NCBI GenBank assembly: GCA_964386005.1
Contig: CAYLSB010000017.1
Location: 5,646-69,645, forward strand
DNA length: 64,000 nt
Source: FEN-1350 sp964386005
GTDB lineage: Bacteria; Planctomycetota; Phycisphaerae; Sedimentisphaerales; Anaerohalosphaeraceae
Direction of reading: 5' to 3'
Below the pieces are notes generated by a model. It was given only the letters and a program-made list of their open reading frames with translations, made no database searches and was not told where the DNA came from. A program made the translations under genes and the position numbers. Below are positions 15,858 through 25,253 of this stretch, in pieces. Each line of letters starts with the position of its first letter. The stretch's first letter is position 1.

Positions 15858-17402
15858 TTATCCAAGATTGGGTCGTACTTTTTTCTGGTAGAACGAGCTG
15901 ACGACGATATACAGAATCGCCGCAATAAACCAGCCGGGCAGGGAAGCGAAGAATATTTGAACACCGGCGTATTTCACCAGTAACCAGCATATTGCCAGAG
16001 TCGCAATCCATGCGATACCGGCGGCTATGTTGAAACGGGTTCCACTGGCCTCGGCGTAGTAGCTCTTGAGGCCGAATTTTCTGATCAGCCAGAAATCAAT
16101 GAAGATCACGGCTCCCATCGGCATGAGGATCAGACCATACAGCGCCACGAAATCCAACAGCTTCATCGCGATGGCGGGAAAGGCGCCGGCGACCGCGGCG
16201 ATCAGACCTGTGACCAGCGTAACAGTATATCGTGATACTTTGGGCATAATAGCCTGAAAGGCCAGACCCGCTCGATAGATTGTCGGATTGGCCGTTGTCC
16301 ATCCGGCGATGATTACGCAGAGGAGTCCCGTCCATCCGGCTACGGCATATGACATCGGACCGGGGAGAACTGCCGGAGGTTGAGTCCATATCCCCTGTTC
16401 AATTAGCTGTCGAATTGTCTCGGCATTCAGGATCAGTTCATGTGACTGGTATTTTGCCAACAACCCCGCCTGGGCAAGGGCCGCCAATTCATCCTGTGTC
16501 AGATTTACCTGATACAATTGCAGCGAATACATCAAAGCCGCCGCCAGCCAGGCAAGGAAGTGGCCCAGAAACATTCCGGTTCCGGATGCGACTCCATACC
16601 ATGATTTTCTGGCGAATCGAAGGACGGACAAGTCACTCATTCCAATGTGCATCGCCATATTACAGAACCAGGCGAAGAACATGACATGCCAAAAAGTGAA
16701 TTTTACGCGACCGGGAAATGCCTCTCCGCCTTTCCAGATGACGGTTTTGGCCAAGGTCCAAACATCCGTAACCGATTCGATCTTTGTATTGGAAGCCGTC
16801 ACAAATTGTTTTAGCGAAATCAAACCGAAAATAATAAAGACTAAGACCATCCAAGGGCTTGCGATACTACCGATTTTGGCCACGGTTTTGTATCCATAAG
16901 CGGCGACGATGGCGATCATTCCCCCCACGATCAAAACGGCGATAACCCAGCCAATACTTTTCGGATAGAGTTCGTTGAGCCCGGGCATTTGAAAATTGAA
17001 CCACACGCCCAGCGCTGTTGCCGAGACGGTGACCATGGCCCCGGCCAGAAAGCAGAACATTACGCCGTTGGCGAGATTGTAGAGGGTTACCAGATTACGG
17101 CCGCAGATTTTTTCGAGCTGGCAGTACAGGGTCAGGCGCGCCCGCGTGGCGATCGGCGCACACATAAACATCCAGCTCAAGACCGCCAGAGCATTACCGG
17201 CAAGCAGGCCGACGACAACATCGAAAGCACTGACTCCGGCGGCCACAAAGAGCGGGCCGATCATCAGTTCGGTTCCGGCCGTGTGTTCGCCGGCATACAT
17301 GCCGACGAAATCCTTGAATCCCAGCAGCGATCTGGCCGGGACCGGTTCCCGCTCGAATTCGCTGCCGATCGCCTCCTGTTGCGATTTCTGTTCGTCGCTC
17401 AT
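15858..17402 (-). CDS. NCS1-like (purine/cytosine permease superfamily) transporter
   Basis: The protein is 514 aa with about 12 hydrophobic spans. The N-terminus GMYAGEHTAGTELMIGPLF resembles the NCS1 first helix, and GWTTANPTIYRAGLAFQA matches the helix-8 region of NCS1 permeases. These normally move nucleobases, allantoin or thiamine-like compounds with H+ or Na+. Here the gene lies inside an L-rhamnose operon between the isomerase and the aldolase, so it is the only candidate for L-rhamnose or rhamno-oligosaccharide uptake in the window. That substrate is inferred from context. Next gene downstream is a 62-aa membrane protein. Confidence 0.75.
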   Translation of the reverse strand: MSDEQKSQQEAIGSEFEREPVPARSLLGFKDFVGMYAGEHTAGTELMIGPLFVAAGVSAFDVVVGLLAGNALAVLSWMFMCAPIATRARLTLYCQLEKICGRNLVTLYNLANGVMFCFLAGAMVTVSATALGVWFNFQMPGLNELYPKSIGWVIAVLIVGGMIAIVAAYGYKTVAKIGSIASPWMVLVFIIFGLISLKQFVTASNTKIESVTDVWTLAKTVIWKGGEAFPGRVKFTFWHVMFFAWFCNMAMHIGMSDLSVLRFARKSWYGVASGTGMFLGHFLAWLAAALMYSLQLYQVNLTQDELAALAQAGLLAKYQSHELILNAETIRQLIEQGIWTQPPAVLPGPMSYAVAGWTGLLCVIIAGWTTANPTIYRAGLAFQAIMPKVSRYTVTLVTGLIAAVAGAFPAIAMKLLDFVALYGLILMPMGAVIFIDFWLIRKFGLKSYYAEASGTRFNIAAGIAWIATLAICWLLVKYAGVQIFFASLPGWFIAAILYIVVSSFYQKKVRPNLG

Positions 17403-17437
17403 CAGGTCAATCCTTTCCTGTTAAGCCATTGGAATCG

Positions 17438-18700
17438 TTATCGTTTACACAAGACATTCTTTTCATATTTGGTGACTTCATCCAGCCAGGCCATCCCAAA
17501 CGGAACGTCATTGGTCGTGCAGTAATAATCCCACACCGCGCCGAAGGGCATGGTTTTGAGCTCTTCCAGAATCGCCAGCCGTCGGGTCAGATTCCCTTCG
17601 GCCTCGGCCTGCTTCATTTCCCTGATGGGTTCCAGCAGGGCCAGCAGCAGGGCCTTGATCATACAGCGGGTACCGATTACCCATGCGGCGATGCGGTTGA
17701 TGCTGGCGTCGAAGAAGTCCAGGCCGATATGCACGCGACTCATATAGCCGCCGCGAACGATTTCCTGCGCGATGGACTTGAGTTCATCGGAGAGGATCAC
17801 GACATGGTCGCTATCCCAGCGGACGGGGCGGGAGACATGCAGGAGGATCTCCGGGACGAAGTTCAGTACGGAGGATATCTTGTCGCTCATCTCCTCGGTG
17901 GGGTGATAGTGTCCGGCGTCAAGACACAGCAGAATGCCTTTCGATACGGCGTAGCCGAGGTAGAATTCGTGCGAGCCGACGGTAAAACTTTCCTGGCCGA
18001 TGCCGAAGAGCTTGCCTTCGACGGCGTCCAGATTGTATTTTTTGTCGATCTTCGATGAAAGGATTTCATCCAGCGACCGCTTGAGATTTTCGCGCGGTGT
18101 CCTGCGATCGACGGGGATATCCTTGTATCCGTCCGGAATCCAGACGTTGGTCACGGTCGGCGTACCGAGGGCCTTGCCCATCGCGGCGCCGATTTTGCGG
18201 CAGGCGATGCCGTGTTCGACCCAGAACTTCCGGATGCCTTCATCCCGGCTGGACAAGGTGAAACCGGAAGAGGCCTTCGGGTGCGAGAATAACGTGGGAT
18301 TAAAATCCAAACCCAGCCCGCGTTCTTTTGCCCAGTCGATCCATCGAGCGAAATGTTCGGGGGCGATTTCGTTTCGATCGACTTTTTTTCCGTTGAACTC
18401 GGCGTAGATCGCGTGAAGATTGAAGCGGTGTTTTCCGGGAATCAGCTTGAGGGCCGTGTCGGCATCGGCACGCAATTCATCGGCGGTTCGCGCCTTGCCG
18501 GGATAATTGCCTGTGACGGCAAGTCCGCCATCGAGCTGGCCGGCATGTTCGAAGCCGCCGACGTCGTCGCCTTGCCAGCAGTGCAGAGAAATCGGAATGC
18601 TTTTCAATGCCGCAAGGGCTTTGTCCGTATCGACGCCGATCCCGGCGTAGTATTCTTTCGCAAGATTGTACGCTGTATCGATATTGGTATTCTTTGCCAT
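17438..18700 (-). CDS. rhaA: L-rhamnose isomerase
   Basis: The protein is 420 aa, the usual length of the family. The RhaA hallmark SLHCWQGDDVGGFE lies at 38-51, with NLHAIYAEF, LDFNPTLFSHP and LCLDAGHYHPTE further on, which carry the metal and substrate ligands of the TIM barrel. The enzyme converts L-rhamnose to L-rhamnulose in the cytoplasm. The start at 18700 is chosen because AAGGA lies five bases before the ATG; a longer frame begins at 18721. It lies 24 bases downstream of the MDR dehydrogenase gene and 35 bases upstream of the transporter, in the same operon. Confidence 0.95.
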   Translation of the reverse strand: MAKNTNIDTAYNLAKEYYAGIGVDTDKALAALKSIPISLHCWQGDDVGGFEHAGQLDGGLAVTGNYPGKARTADELRADADTALKLIPGKHRFNLHAIYAEFNGKKVDRNEIAPEHFARWIDWAKERGLGLDFNPTLFSHPKASSGFTLSSRDEGIRKFWVEHGIACRKIGAAMGKALGTPTVTNVWIPDGYKDIPVDRRTPRENLKRSLDEILSSKIDKKYNLDAVEGKLFGIGQESFTVGSHEFYLGYAVSKGILLCLDAGHYHPTEEMSDKISSVLNFVPEILLHVSRPVRWDSDHVVILSDELKSIAQEIVRGGYMSRVHIGLDFFDASINRIAAWVIGTRCMIKALLLALLEPIREMKQAEAEGNLTRRLAILEELKTMPFGAVWDYYCTTNDVPFGMAWLDEVTKYEKNVLCKR

Positions 18701-18724
18701 CGTTATCCTTTGCATATTCAAATG

Positions 18725-20410
18725 TCAATCACGTTGAATCTTTTTGAAATTGGCCAGGAGAGCTTGTTCGGCCTTTTTGTTCCAGAGTCCATTATCGAGG
18801 CAGGCGGCCACGTCGGGCAAAACCTCGGATAATTTTTCCAACGGCGTCAGCGGGAGGGTTTCGCAGGGCGGATAGACGAGGATCTTGCCGGGGATCAGCG
18901 CTTTTTCCACCGCGCGGATGCCATCGACGGCCCCGGCCATTCCGGTAATTGCCGCTACGGATAGATCGGTATCCAATTGTCCGGATTCAACCTTTTTCAA
19001 AACGACCTTCATGTCCTCGAGAACAGAGCCGCTGGTCCCGACAAAATACAGTTGCTTGGCGATGTAGGTATCCAGATCGATCGCTCCCGATACCGATGCG
19101 GGGATACCCGCGAAGATATTGATGATGGCGTGTTGGGCCGAATCGGCGATGGCCAGATCGACCAGCTTCGGTACCGGCGCCATCAAGGCGGTGTAGTTGA
19201 AGGCGACATTCGGTTTTCCCCGGCTGGGATTATAATGGTGATAGCCGACCTTTCGCTGGCGCGCCATCGGCTCGGCGATGCGATTCAGCAATCCGATCCG
19301 GTGGTCGTCCAGGTCAGCGGCAAAGACTTCTACATCCGGTACGCCCTGACAGATGTCGCGGATGACGTGCATTGCACCCATGGGGCCCGCGGCGCCGATG
19401 ACGTGGATCTTGTCGGCCCGGCGGATCTCGGCGGTGGGAGGGATGTGCGCGACGGCATCCGAGGGATCGTCGCCGACGGTGCCGACCATACGGATATTGC
19501 CGTAGTGGAACCGGCCGACCGTCGCGGTGACGGGTTTTCCGAAGGTCTTGCCATTCTGCACAAAGACGATCAGGCCGTTGGCGGCGAGTTTGTGGAACAG
19601 GGTCTCGGCCGTGGCCCTATCGGCGCCATAGTAGATGATGTCGTCAAAACTTGCATCGGGTAAATCGGCTACGGCTCCTGCGCGAGTCATGCGAATATGA
19701 TCGATGGGCTGCAAATCGGTTTTGGATATCCATGTGATCTGTTGGGGCTTGCCGAACCGGCCGAGAAACGCCGTGAAGATTTTCTCGTCGATTGGATTGT
19801 CGGCGACAACAAGCAGTTTGCCGCCGGTCTTGAGCGAATGCCTTTCATGGACTGCGTATGCCTCTTCGACGCAGGCCCACGGCTCGACGAGGGCCACCGC
19901 CGATGCGCTGAGGTGTTCGGAAGCCGGAAGCAGAAAGATCTCCTTTTCGGGCGAGGTGATAATCCGCTGATCCATCAGGACATACTGTTGCAGGCCGCCC
20001 TCGAAGTTGTAGCCGAAGGATGCGTTGGAGTTGGTGGTCGGCAGCCAGCGGTAGTCGGTCTCGACCAGATACCGGGCGCCGAGTCGGACACCGCGAACTT
20101 TCTCTCCGATGGCGACGATCCGCACAGTGGTCTCATGGCCGGGTACCGTCGGCATGTCATCGGGAACGTAACTGGGGATTTCTTTCAAAATCGCCGGATC
20201 GATTCCGCTGCCGATGCGTTCCTTGCGGGCGTGCTTGGAGAATTGTTTGAGAAGCTTGAGATCCGAAAAGCACAAACCCACCGCCTCCACCTGTCCAAGG
20301 ATCTGATACGGCCCCGGTCGATGGACGGGCTTGGTTGTGTTGAGCCGTAGTTCATCCGGGCCGGTCAGTTGGACCGCCCATTGCGTGGTTGGGATCGAAT
20401 ACAATGTCAT
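18725..20410 (-). CDS. Long MDR (zinc alcohol dehydrogenase-like) oxidoreductase
   Basis: The protein is 561 aa, about 200 residues longer than normal alcohol dehydrogenases. An ADH-like N-terminal domain has GLCFSDLKLL and PGHETTVRIVAIGE, keeping the catalytic-zinc Cys and His-Glu pair, but the four-cysteine structural zinc loop is missing. The extra length lies between the ADH domain and a second Rossmann-like segment with HVIGAAGPMGAMHV. Related proteins include sorbitol/sorbose-phosphate-type reductases. In this operon it may reduce lactaldehyde to 1,2-propanediol or handle a rhamnose derivative. The ATG overlaps the PHP gene stop (ATGA), so the two are translationally coupled. Confidence 0.75.
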   Translation of the reverse strand: MTLYSIPTTQWAVQLTGPDELRLNTTKPVHRPGPYQILGQVEAVGLCFSDLKLLKQFSKHARKERIGSGIDPAILKEIPSYVPDDMPTVPGHETTVRIVAIGEKVRGVRLGARYLVETDYRWLPTTNSNASFGYNFEGGLQQYVLMDQRIITSPEKEIFLLPASEHLSASAVALVEPWACVEEAYAVHERHSLKTGGKLLVVADNPIDEKIFTAFLGRFGKPQQITWISKTDLQPIDHIRMTRAGAVADLPDASFDDIIYYGADRATAETLFHKLAANGLIVFVQNGKTFGKPVTATVGRFHYGNIRMVGTVGDDPSDAVAHIPPTAEIRRADKIHVIGAAGPMGAMHVIRDICQGVPDVEVFAADLDDHRIGLLNRIAEPMARQRKVGYHHYNPSRGKPNVAFNYTALMAPVPKLVDLAIADSAQHAIINIFAGIPASVSGAIDLDTYIAKQLYFVGTSGSVLEDMKVVLKKVESGQLDTDLSVAAITGMAGAVDGIRAVEKALIPGKILVYPPCETLPLTPLEKLSEVLPDVAACLDNGLWNKKAEQALLANFKKIQRD

Positions 20411-21744
20411 AGCTTCCCTGCCTGTTCGATCTGTTGGAGGATTTTCTCCGGTTTGGATTGCATAAGGCCGTCGCCGAGTCGAATCTCTACGGAAGGGGAA
20501 AGAAGTTTTCCGGCTTCTTCAAAGAATCGGTTCTTCTCGGTAATGCTGCCGAATTGTTTTCCCGCCCAGGTGCTGCAATACCCCTTCTTACCCAACCGCT
20601 GTAATACGCTGTGGGCATAAACGATATGTGCGCCCTTGAGGAAAACCGGAACATAAGGCGAGAGTTCCGCGGTTTCGAACTGATCGACGAACCGCTGGCC
20701 GGGGCTGTTCATCTCGGTACCGACTACGATGGGGAGTTCCAGTTCGCAGGCGATGGCGATGACTTCCTGCAGATTCCTGAGCAGGTCGTCAATCTTACCC
20801 GGCGTAAAGTTTCGATCGGGGATGATATTGATCGCCGCGACTCCGGTGCTCATGCCGATCCGGACCAGGCGGCGGATTTCTTTTTCGCCGTCGCTTTGGC
20901 CGTTCAGCCAGGTCATCGTCGGGATTCCGCCGGCGGCCAGAACGAACTGATTGGTTTCGTCCATTTTTGGAAACGCGCCCGCATCCGGCTGGACATAACC
21001 GACGCCGCCGCGTTTCATCGTCTTATTGCGGATGGTGTTGAGCAGATCCCTGCCTTCGGGAAGGCCGAGCTTGACGGCGTCGGCGCCGAGTTTGTCGGAC
21101 CAGAAGGCGGCGAGTTGTTGATCGTTGTGGAAATGTGCTGCGGCCTTGCGGGCATAAGCGAGGCAGATGTGCCGTTCGGTGGCATTACCGGCCGGTGTCA
21201 GGGGCAAGACGTTCTTATCGTAATTCAATTCGATGGGTTTCAGATATCCATTTACGCGAGAGGTCAGTTCACGGTTTCTCTGCTGAGCTGTGTCCTGCAA
21301 TCGTTTTTGGAAAGCCAGATTTTTCCCCGTCAGCTTGCCTGAAAAAAATCCAACGCCCATGTGATAGGAAATTCCCGGTTCGCCGGGACTATTGATGACC
21401 TTGTCGGCGAACTCGGGCACAAAGACGCGGGTCTCCATTCCGCCACATCCTTTGAGGTCGAGCATCCCCGCCGCTTCGATGAACTCGTCGATTCCATCGA
21501 AGACATCGAAGTCCACGATGCCGGCAAGGGCCAGGCCTTCTTGTTTGGCCTTCCAGGCGAAATGGCTCGGCGAGTAGCCGTAGCTGTTGTACGAAAAGAA
21601 GGTGTGCGCGTGCAGGTTGATCCGATTGCCCACGGGGGGCAGGGCGATGTTGCCCGCGCGGATACTGTCGGCAAGCCGTGTCAGGGCGTCGCGTCGTTTT
21701 GTTTTATTGAAGTCATCCAGTTGTATTGTGTCTTGATCCGGCAT
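20407..21744 (-). CDS. PHP-domain metal-dependent hydrolase
   Basis: The protein is 445 aa. The PHP metal motif NLHAHTFFSYNSYGYSPSH starts near residue 42, with VDFDVFDG, GMETRVF and VVGTEMNSPG as further metal-ligand strands and AHSVLQRLG at the end. PHP proteins are usually phosphoesterases with two or three metal ions. No signal peptide is seen. It is the first gene of the rhamnose operon and overlaps the MDR gene by four bases. A phosphatase or lactonase-like step in deoxy-sugar metabolism is plausible but unproven. GGAG lies ten bases before the ATG. Confidence 0.8.
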   Translation of the reverse strand: MPDQDTIQLDDFNKTKRRDALTRLADSIRAGNIALPPVGNRINLHAHTFFSYNSYGYSPSHFAWKAKQEGLALAGIVDFDVFDGIDEFIEAAGMLDLKGCGGMETRVFVPEFADKVINSPGEPGISYHMGVGFFSGKLTGKNLAFQKRLQDTAQQRNRELTSRVNGYLKPIELNYDKNVLPLTPAGNATERHICLAYARKAAAHFHNDQQLAAFWSDKLGADAVKLGLPEGRDLLNTIRNKTMKRGGVGYVQPDAGAFPKMDETNQFVLAAGGIPTMTWLNGQSDGEKEIRRLVRIGMSTGVAAINIIPDRNFTPGKIDDLLRNLQEVIAIACELELPIVVGTEMNSPGQRFVDQFETAELSPYVPVFLKGAHIVYAHSVLQRLGKKGYCSTWAGKQFGSITEKNRFFEEAGKLLSPSVEIRLGDGLMQSKPEKILQQIEQAGKL

Positions 21745-21843
21745 TTAAACGGCTCCACAATGGTTGATCCCATTCAAGCAGCCACAAATCATACTCGTTC
21801 CGCCTGGCGTATGCAATCATTGAGATCAGGTTTGGCGCCGGAT

Positions 21844-21903
21844 GAACGACAAATAAACACAATCGAACGTGGAAGAAAAGTAGTGAGGGGATAAACACAA
21901 TCG
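21844..21903 (-). promoter_or_regulatory. Candidate operator: direct repeats before the rhamnose operon
   Basis: Two identical copies of ATAAACACAATCG (21853-21865 and 21891-21903, plus-strand reading) lie 38 bases apart upstream of the first operon gene. The first is embedded in GAACGA...CGAAC, resembling the block in front of the DeoR gene. Their repeat spacing and position suggest regulator sites. Confidence 0.4.
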
Positions 21904-21940
21904 GTCCCGAATCGTCGTGGCTTACAGGATTCGGGACCGA
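21901..21940 (-). terminator. Strong hairpin after the 33-aa miniprotein gene
   Basis: A perfect 13-bp stem (TCGGTCCCGAATC with its complement at 21928-21940) has a 14-base loop. On the minus strand it lies 31 bases after the miniprotein stop and is followed by a modest T-rich stretch (ATTGTGTTTAT). It probably separates that transcript from the rhamnose operon. Confidence 0.6.
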
Positions 21941-21970
21941 CTGTAGATTTGCGTTTTGCGGTGGTCTTGA

Positions 21971-22072
21971 TTATTTCCTCTTTGCCGGTTTCTTTTTGGC
22001 GACTTTCTTTTTTGCGGTCGCTTTCTTTTTGACTTTCTTGACGGCCGGCCTGCATCCACACGTCCTGCACAT
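21971..22072 (-). CDS. 33-aa Cys-motif, lysine-rich miniprotein
   Basis: The product starts MCRTCGCRPAVKK and continues as an alternating Lys/Ala/Val/Pro tail with 16 lysines, ending PAKRK. The CRTCGC cluster gives three closely spaced cysteines, fit for metal binding, and the tail resembles the C-terminal tails of histone-like proteins. AAAGGAACGCAAAG before the ATG is a good ribosome binding site, and a strong hairpin follows the gene. Both support it as real despite its size. The function is unknown; nucleic-acid binding is inferred from charge. Confidence 0.6.
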   Translation of the reverse strand: MCRTCGCRPAVKKVKKKATAKKKVAKKKPAKRK

Positions 22073-22203
22073 CTTTGCGTTCCTTTCGAAATCTTGTTAT
22101 CTTTTCCTTATGCCCCGACGCCGGGACATTGTTTCCGATACTAAAGCATACTCTATATCGGTCGATTGTATATGATTGGATTCACTGGAATCGAGATAAT
22201 TTT

Positions 22204-24984
22204 TCACTTGAGCACCTTGGCGGTAAATTCATACTGTCCCGATGCCACATCGAGAACGGCCTGTCGCTGAGACATTCCCAACACCCGAACACCGATCGCC
22301 GAGCCAATGATTTTCCCGGATTCAGCGATGGTCTTTGGCTCAGCGGTTGGGATATATACAGTTGCCGATGTATTGGTCGGGATGGAAAGATTCAGGATGA
22401 AACGATCCTTCTCGATCTTCCAGTCTGATACGATTCGACCTCGGATAGTATCCGTCCTGGCTTTGACCCATTTGAGGTCTCCGACCGGTCGGGGTTGAAT
22501 CATGAAGCGGGCGAAGCCGGGGTAGTCCGGATCGACCTGGATTCCGGCAAGGTATTTGTAGAACCATGCGGAGATATCTCCGAACATGATGTGATTGAGC
22601 GAGGAACCGCCCGGCCAGTCTTCCCACAGGGTGGTCGCGCCTTTTTCGATCCAGTAGCCGTAGCCGGGCGCGGTCGTTTGAGTTGCCATGCGATAGGCCA
22701 CGTCGATCCGGCCATTATCGGCAAGGGCGTTGAAAATATACTTGGCCCCGAGGATGCCGGTATCGATGTGATAATCCTGCGATTCGATATTTCTGACCAA
22801 TGCATCGACGACCTTATCCATCTCGGCCGGTTCCGCCAATCCCTGGAATAAGGCGCAGCTTAATGCCGTCTGGCTGCCGTTTGCGTAGATCCCTTCGCCT
22901 TTGTAGAACGTTTTGTTAAAGGCATCCTTAATCGCCTGGGCCTGGTTAAAATACTTTGCGGCATCGTCTTTCTTGCCGAGCATCTGTGCGGTGTTGGCGA
23001 CGATCAGGGTATCGATATAATAATAACCCGTCGAGGTCACCGCTTCCGGCGTGGTCGTCTTGGCGGGAACCCAGTCGCCCAATCCGATCGATACGATGGA
23101 ATCCCTGGCTTTGCTCGTCAGATAATCTACATACCGCTTGTGGTTTTCATAATGGGTTTCGAGAATTCGCGTGTCGCCCTGATACTGATACAGATACCAC
23201 GGGATCAGCAGATAGGCGCTATCCCAGGCCGGGCCGTTGCCCCACGCATAACCCCAGCCGCTGGTCGGCACAATTCCCGGCAGTTCGCCCGTGTCGCGCT
23301 GTTCATCCTTGAAGTCCATCATCCACTTTGTATAGGATGCCGCATTCTGCCAGTTGAACATCGCCTGCTCGGCGGCCAGGTGGGCATCGCCGGTCCAGCC
23401 GTTCTTTTCCCGCTGGGGGCAATCCGTCGGATAGCCGTGAAAGTTTCCCCGATATGACCAGTTTGTCAGGATTTGAATCTTGTTGAACAAGTCCTTGGAA
23501 CAAGTGAATTCGCCCGCCGGCTCGAAGGCCGTATGGACGACGCACCCGGTCAGGTTGTTTACCTGCGGTTTACCGGGGAATCCGGATATTTCAACGTATC
23601 GGAATCCATGATAGACAAATCGCGGCTGCCAGACTTCGGTGCCCTCGCCCTTGAGAATATACACATCCGTCTGGAAAGGCGCTCCCTTGCGGAACATGTC
23701 GATTTCCTTGCGCTGGATGTTGCCCTTTTCATCGAGCCGTTCGCTATAGCGCAGACTGACACGCGTCCCTTTGGCGCCGGATACGTTCAGGCGCGCAAAG
23801 CCCGCGATATTTTGACCGAGATCGTACACGAACACGCCCGGGGACGGTTCGGCGACGGCGATCGGCTTGATCGTCTGCGTGATTCGGATCGGCGGCATCA
23901 TCATCGCCCGGGGGATTCCTTTGGGGCCGGCGACGATTTCCGGATTCGCCCATTGGGTATCATCAAATTCGGCTCGATCCCAGCCGGGCGTCTCCAGGCG
24001 TGCGTCATAGATCTCGCCCTGACGGATTCCATCCAGCAGGACAGGGCCGGTGTTGGCCCGCCAAGTCTCATCGGTTGCGACGATTTCCTCGATGCCGTCC
24101 GTGTACACCAATCGAAGCAGCATCCGCAGACAGGGTTTATCCCTCCAGGGTGACTTCTCGAAATTCCACTCGCACGGCGTATGCGAATTGTACCAGCCGT
24201 TGCCGAGCATGACTCCCACGGCATTCTTGCCTTGCAGGACTTGCCCGGTGACATCATGGGTCACATAGAAAAAAACCTTGTCGTATCGAGTGAAGGCCGG
24301 GTCGAGCAGTCGGTCTCCGACCTTTATGCCATTGAGATGCAGATCATGATATCCCAGCCCGCAAATGTAGATTTTCGCGGATTGTACCGGTTTGGCCGCG
24401 ATAAAGGTCTTACGAAACACCGGCGAAGGGGCCGCCTGTTGCCAGGTTCCCAAGGCCTGATCGTCCGAGCCGGGCGTACGCGGTTTGGTGTAACTGAGCC
24501 ACTTTCCCTTCCATTGCGTCGGTTCGAGAATGCCCATGGACCATTTGGCCGTAGTACTCCATCCGCTGGGCCGATCAAAACTATCCCATATCCGAACCTT
24601 CCAAAAACAATCCTGGCAGGACGCCAGCGGTTTTCCGGAATAGGGGATATGGGCCGTCAGATTGGACACGGTCTTTCCGCTATCCCATAGATCTACATTT
24701 TCCCTATCGAGAAGATCGGGATTGGTTGCCACCAGAATTTGAAATGCCGTTTGCCGTTGTGCCCGGAGATTGGAGGAAAGGATCCATGTCAGCCGAGGTA
24801 CGGGGGTATCGATTCCTTCCGGGTTGAACAGGGATTCGCATTGAAGGTTGGCTATCTCGATCCTCGACGCGCCCTTCGCGGACAGGGAAATCGTTTTGTC
24901 CGCCCACCCGGTTTTCTCGTCCGTGCAACCCGCGCTCAAAATCAAGATCGTTGAAAACCAACCGGCCAATCGTAGAGTTCGCAT
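22204..24984 (-). CDS. Alpha-L-rhamnosidase, GH78, lipoprotein
   Basis: The protein is 926 aa. A type II signal peptide ends in the lipobox LSAGC, so it is probably anchored to the outer membrane or periplasmic face. The order is: N-terminal Fn3-like domain (PRLTWILSS), a carbohydrate-binding beta-sandwich (ICGLGYHDLHLNG, MLGNGWYN), the Bac_rhamnosid catalytic (alpha/alpha)6 barrel and a C-terminal sandwich. DCPQREKNGWTGDAHLAAEQ at about residues 515-535 holds the general acid glutamate region of GH78. It releases L-rhamnose from pectin (RG-I), ulvan or glycosides, feeding the neighbouring operon. AAAGGA lies before the ATG. Confidence 0.93.
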   Translation of the reverse strand: MRTLRLAGWFSTILILSAGCTDEKTGWADKTISLSAKGASRIEIANLQCESLFNPEGIDTPVPRLTWILSSNLRAQRQTAFQILVATNPDLLDRENVDLWDSGKTVSNLTAHIPYSGKPLASCQDCFWKVRIWDSFDRPSGWSTTAKWSMGILEPTQWKGKWLSYTKPRTPGSDDQALGTWQQAAPSPVFRKTFIAAKPVQSAKIYICGLGYHDLHLNGIKVGDRLLDPAFTRYDKVFFYVTHDVTGQVLQGKNAVGVMLGNGWYNSHTPCEWNFEKSPWRDKPCLRMLLRLVYTDGIEEIVATDETWRANTGPVLLDGIRQGEIYDARLETPGWDRAEFDDTQWANPEIVAGPKGIPRAMMMPPIRITQTIKPIAVAEPSPGVFVYDLGQNIAGFARLNVSGAKGTRVSLRYSERLDEKGNIQRKEIDMFRKGAPFQTDVYILKGEGTEVWQPRFVYHGFRYVEISGFPGKPQVNNLTGCVVHTAFEPAGEFTCSKDLFNKIQILTNWSYRGNFHGYPTDCPQREKNGWTGDAHLAAEQAMFNWQNAASYTKWMMDFKDEQRDTGELPGIVPTSGWGYAWGNGPAWDSAYLLIPWYLYQYQGDTRILETHYENHKRYVDYLTSKARDSIVSIGLGDWVPAKTTTPEAVTSTGYYYIDTLIVANTAQMLGKKDDAAKYFNQAQAIKDAFNKTFYKGEGIYANGSQTALSCALFQGLAEPAEMDKVVDALVRNIESQDYHIDTGILGAKYIFNALADNGRIDVAYRMATQTTAPGYGYWIEKGATTLWEDWPGGSSLNHIMFGDISAWFYKYLAGIQVDPDYPGFARFMIQPRPVGDLKWVKARTDTIRGRIVSDWKIEKDRFILNLSIPTNTSATVYIPTAEPKTIAESGKIIGSAIGVRVLGMSQRQAVLDVASGQYEFTAKVLK

Positions 24985-25016
24985 GGGAAATCCTTTCCAT
25001 ATTCCATCGGGATCGG

Positions 25017-25045
25017 ATTATAAACTGCCGACTCCGCGGTAACAA
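25017..25045 (-). promoter_or_regulatory. Sigma-70-type promoter of the alpha-L-rhamnosidase gene
   Basis: Minus-strand -35 TTGTTA (25040-25045) and consensus -10 TATAAT (25017-25022) have a 17-base spacer. Transcription would start about 26 bases before the ATG at 24984. Confidence 0.65.
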
Positions 25046-25253
25046 GCGCATTTCGTTGCGGGGCATGATCGGCCGGATTCGTTCCGCGGGGTCGTCGGGG
25101 GAACGGGATCGTTGCATTCGCGATGTATTTCCTTTTCCTCGGCGGAAAATTGGCTGGATCATTCGGGTTCATACGCTATACTATTCCCGAATCCGGTTCA
25201 GGTACGGCGGACCGAATCGATCGGGCATCGATTGGAAAATCGAAAGGACACCT

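Noticed and set aside
13471..21744. Bacterial microcompartment locus for rhamnose/fucose
   Set aside because: No shell-protein genes, aldehyde dehydrogenase with targeting peptide or phosphotransacetylase are present.
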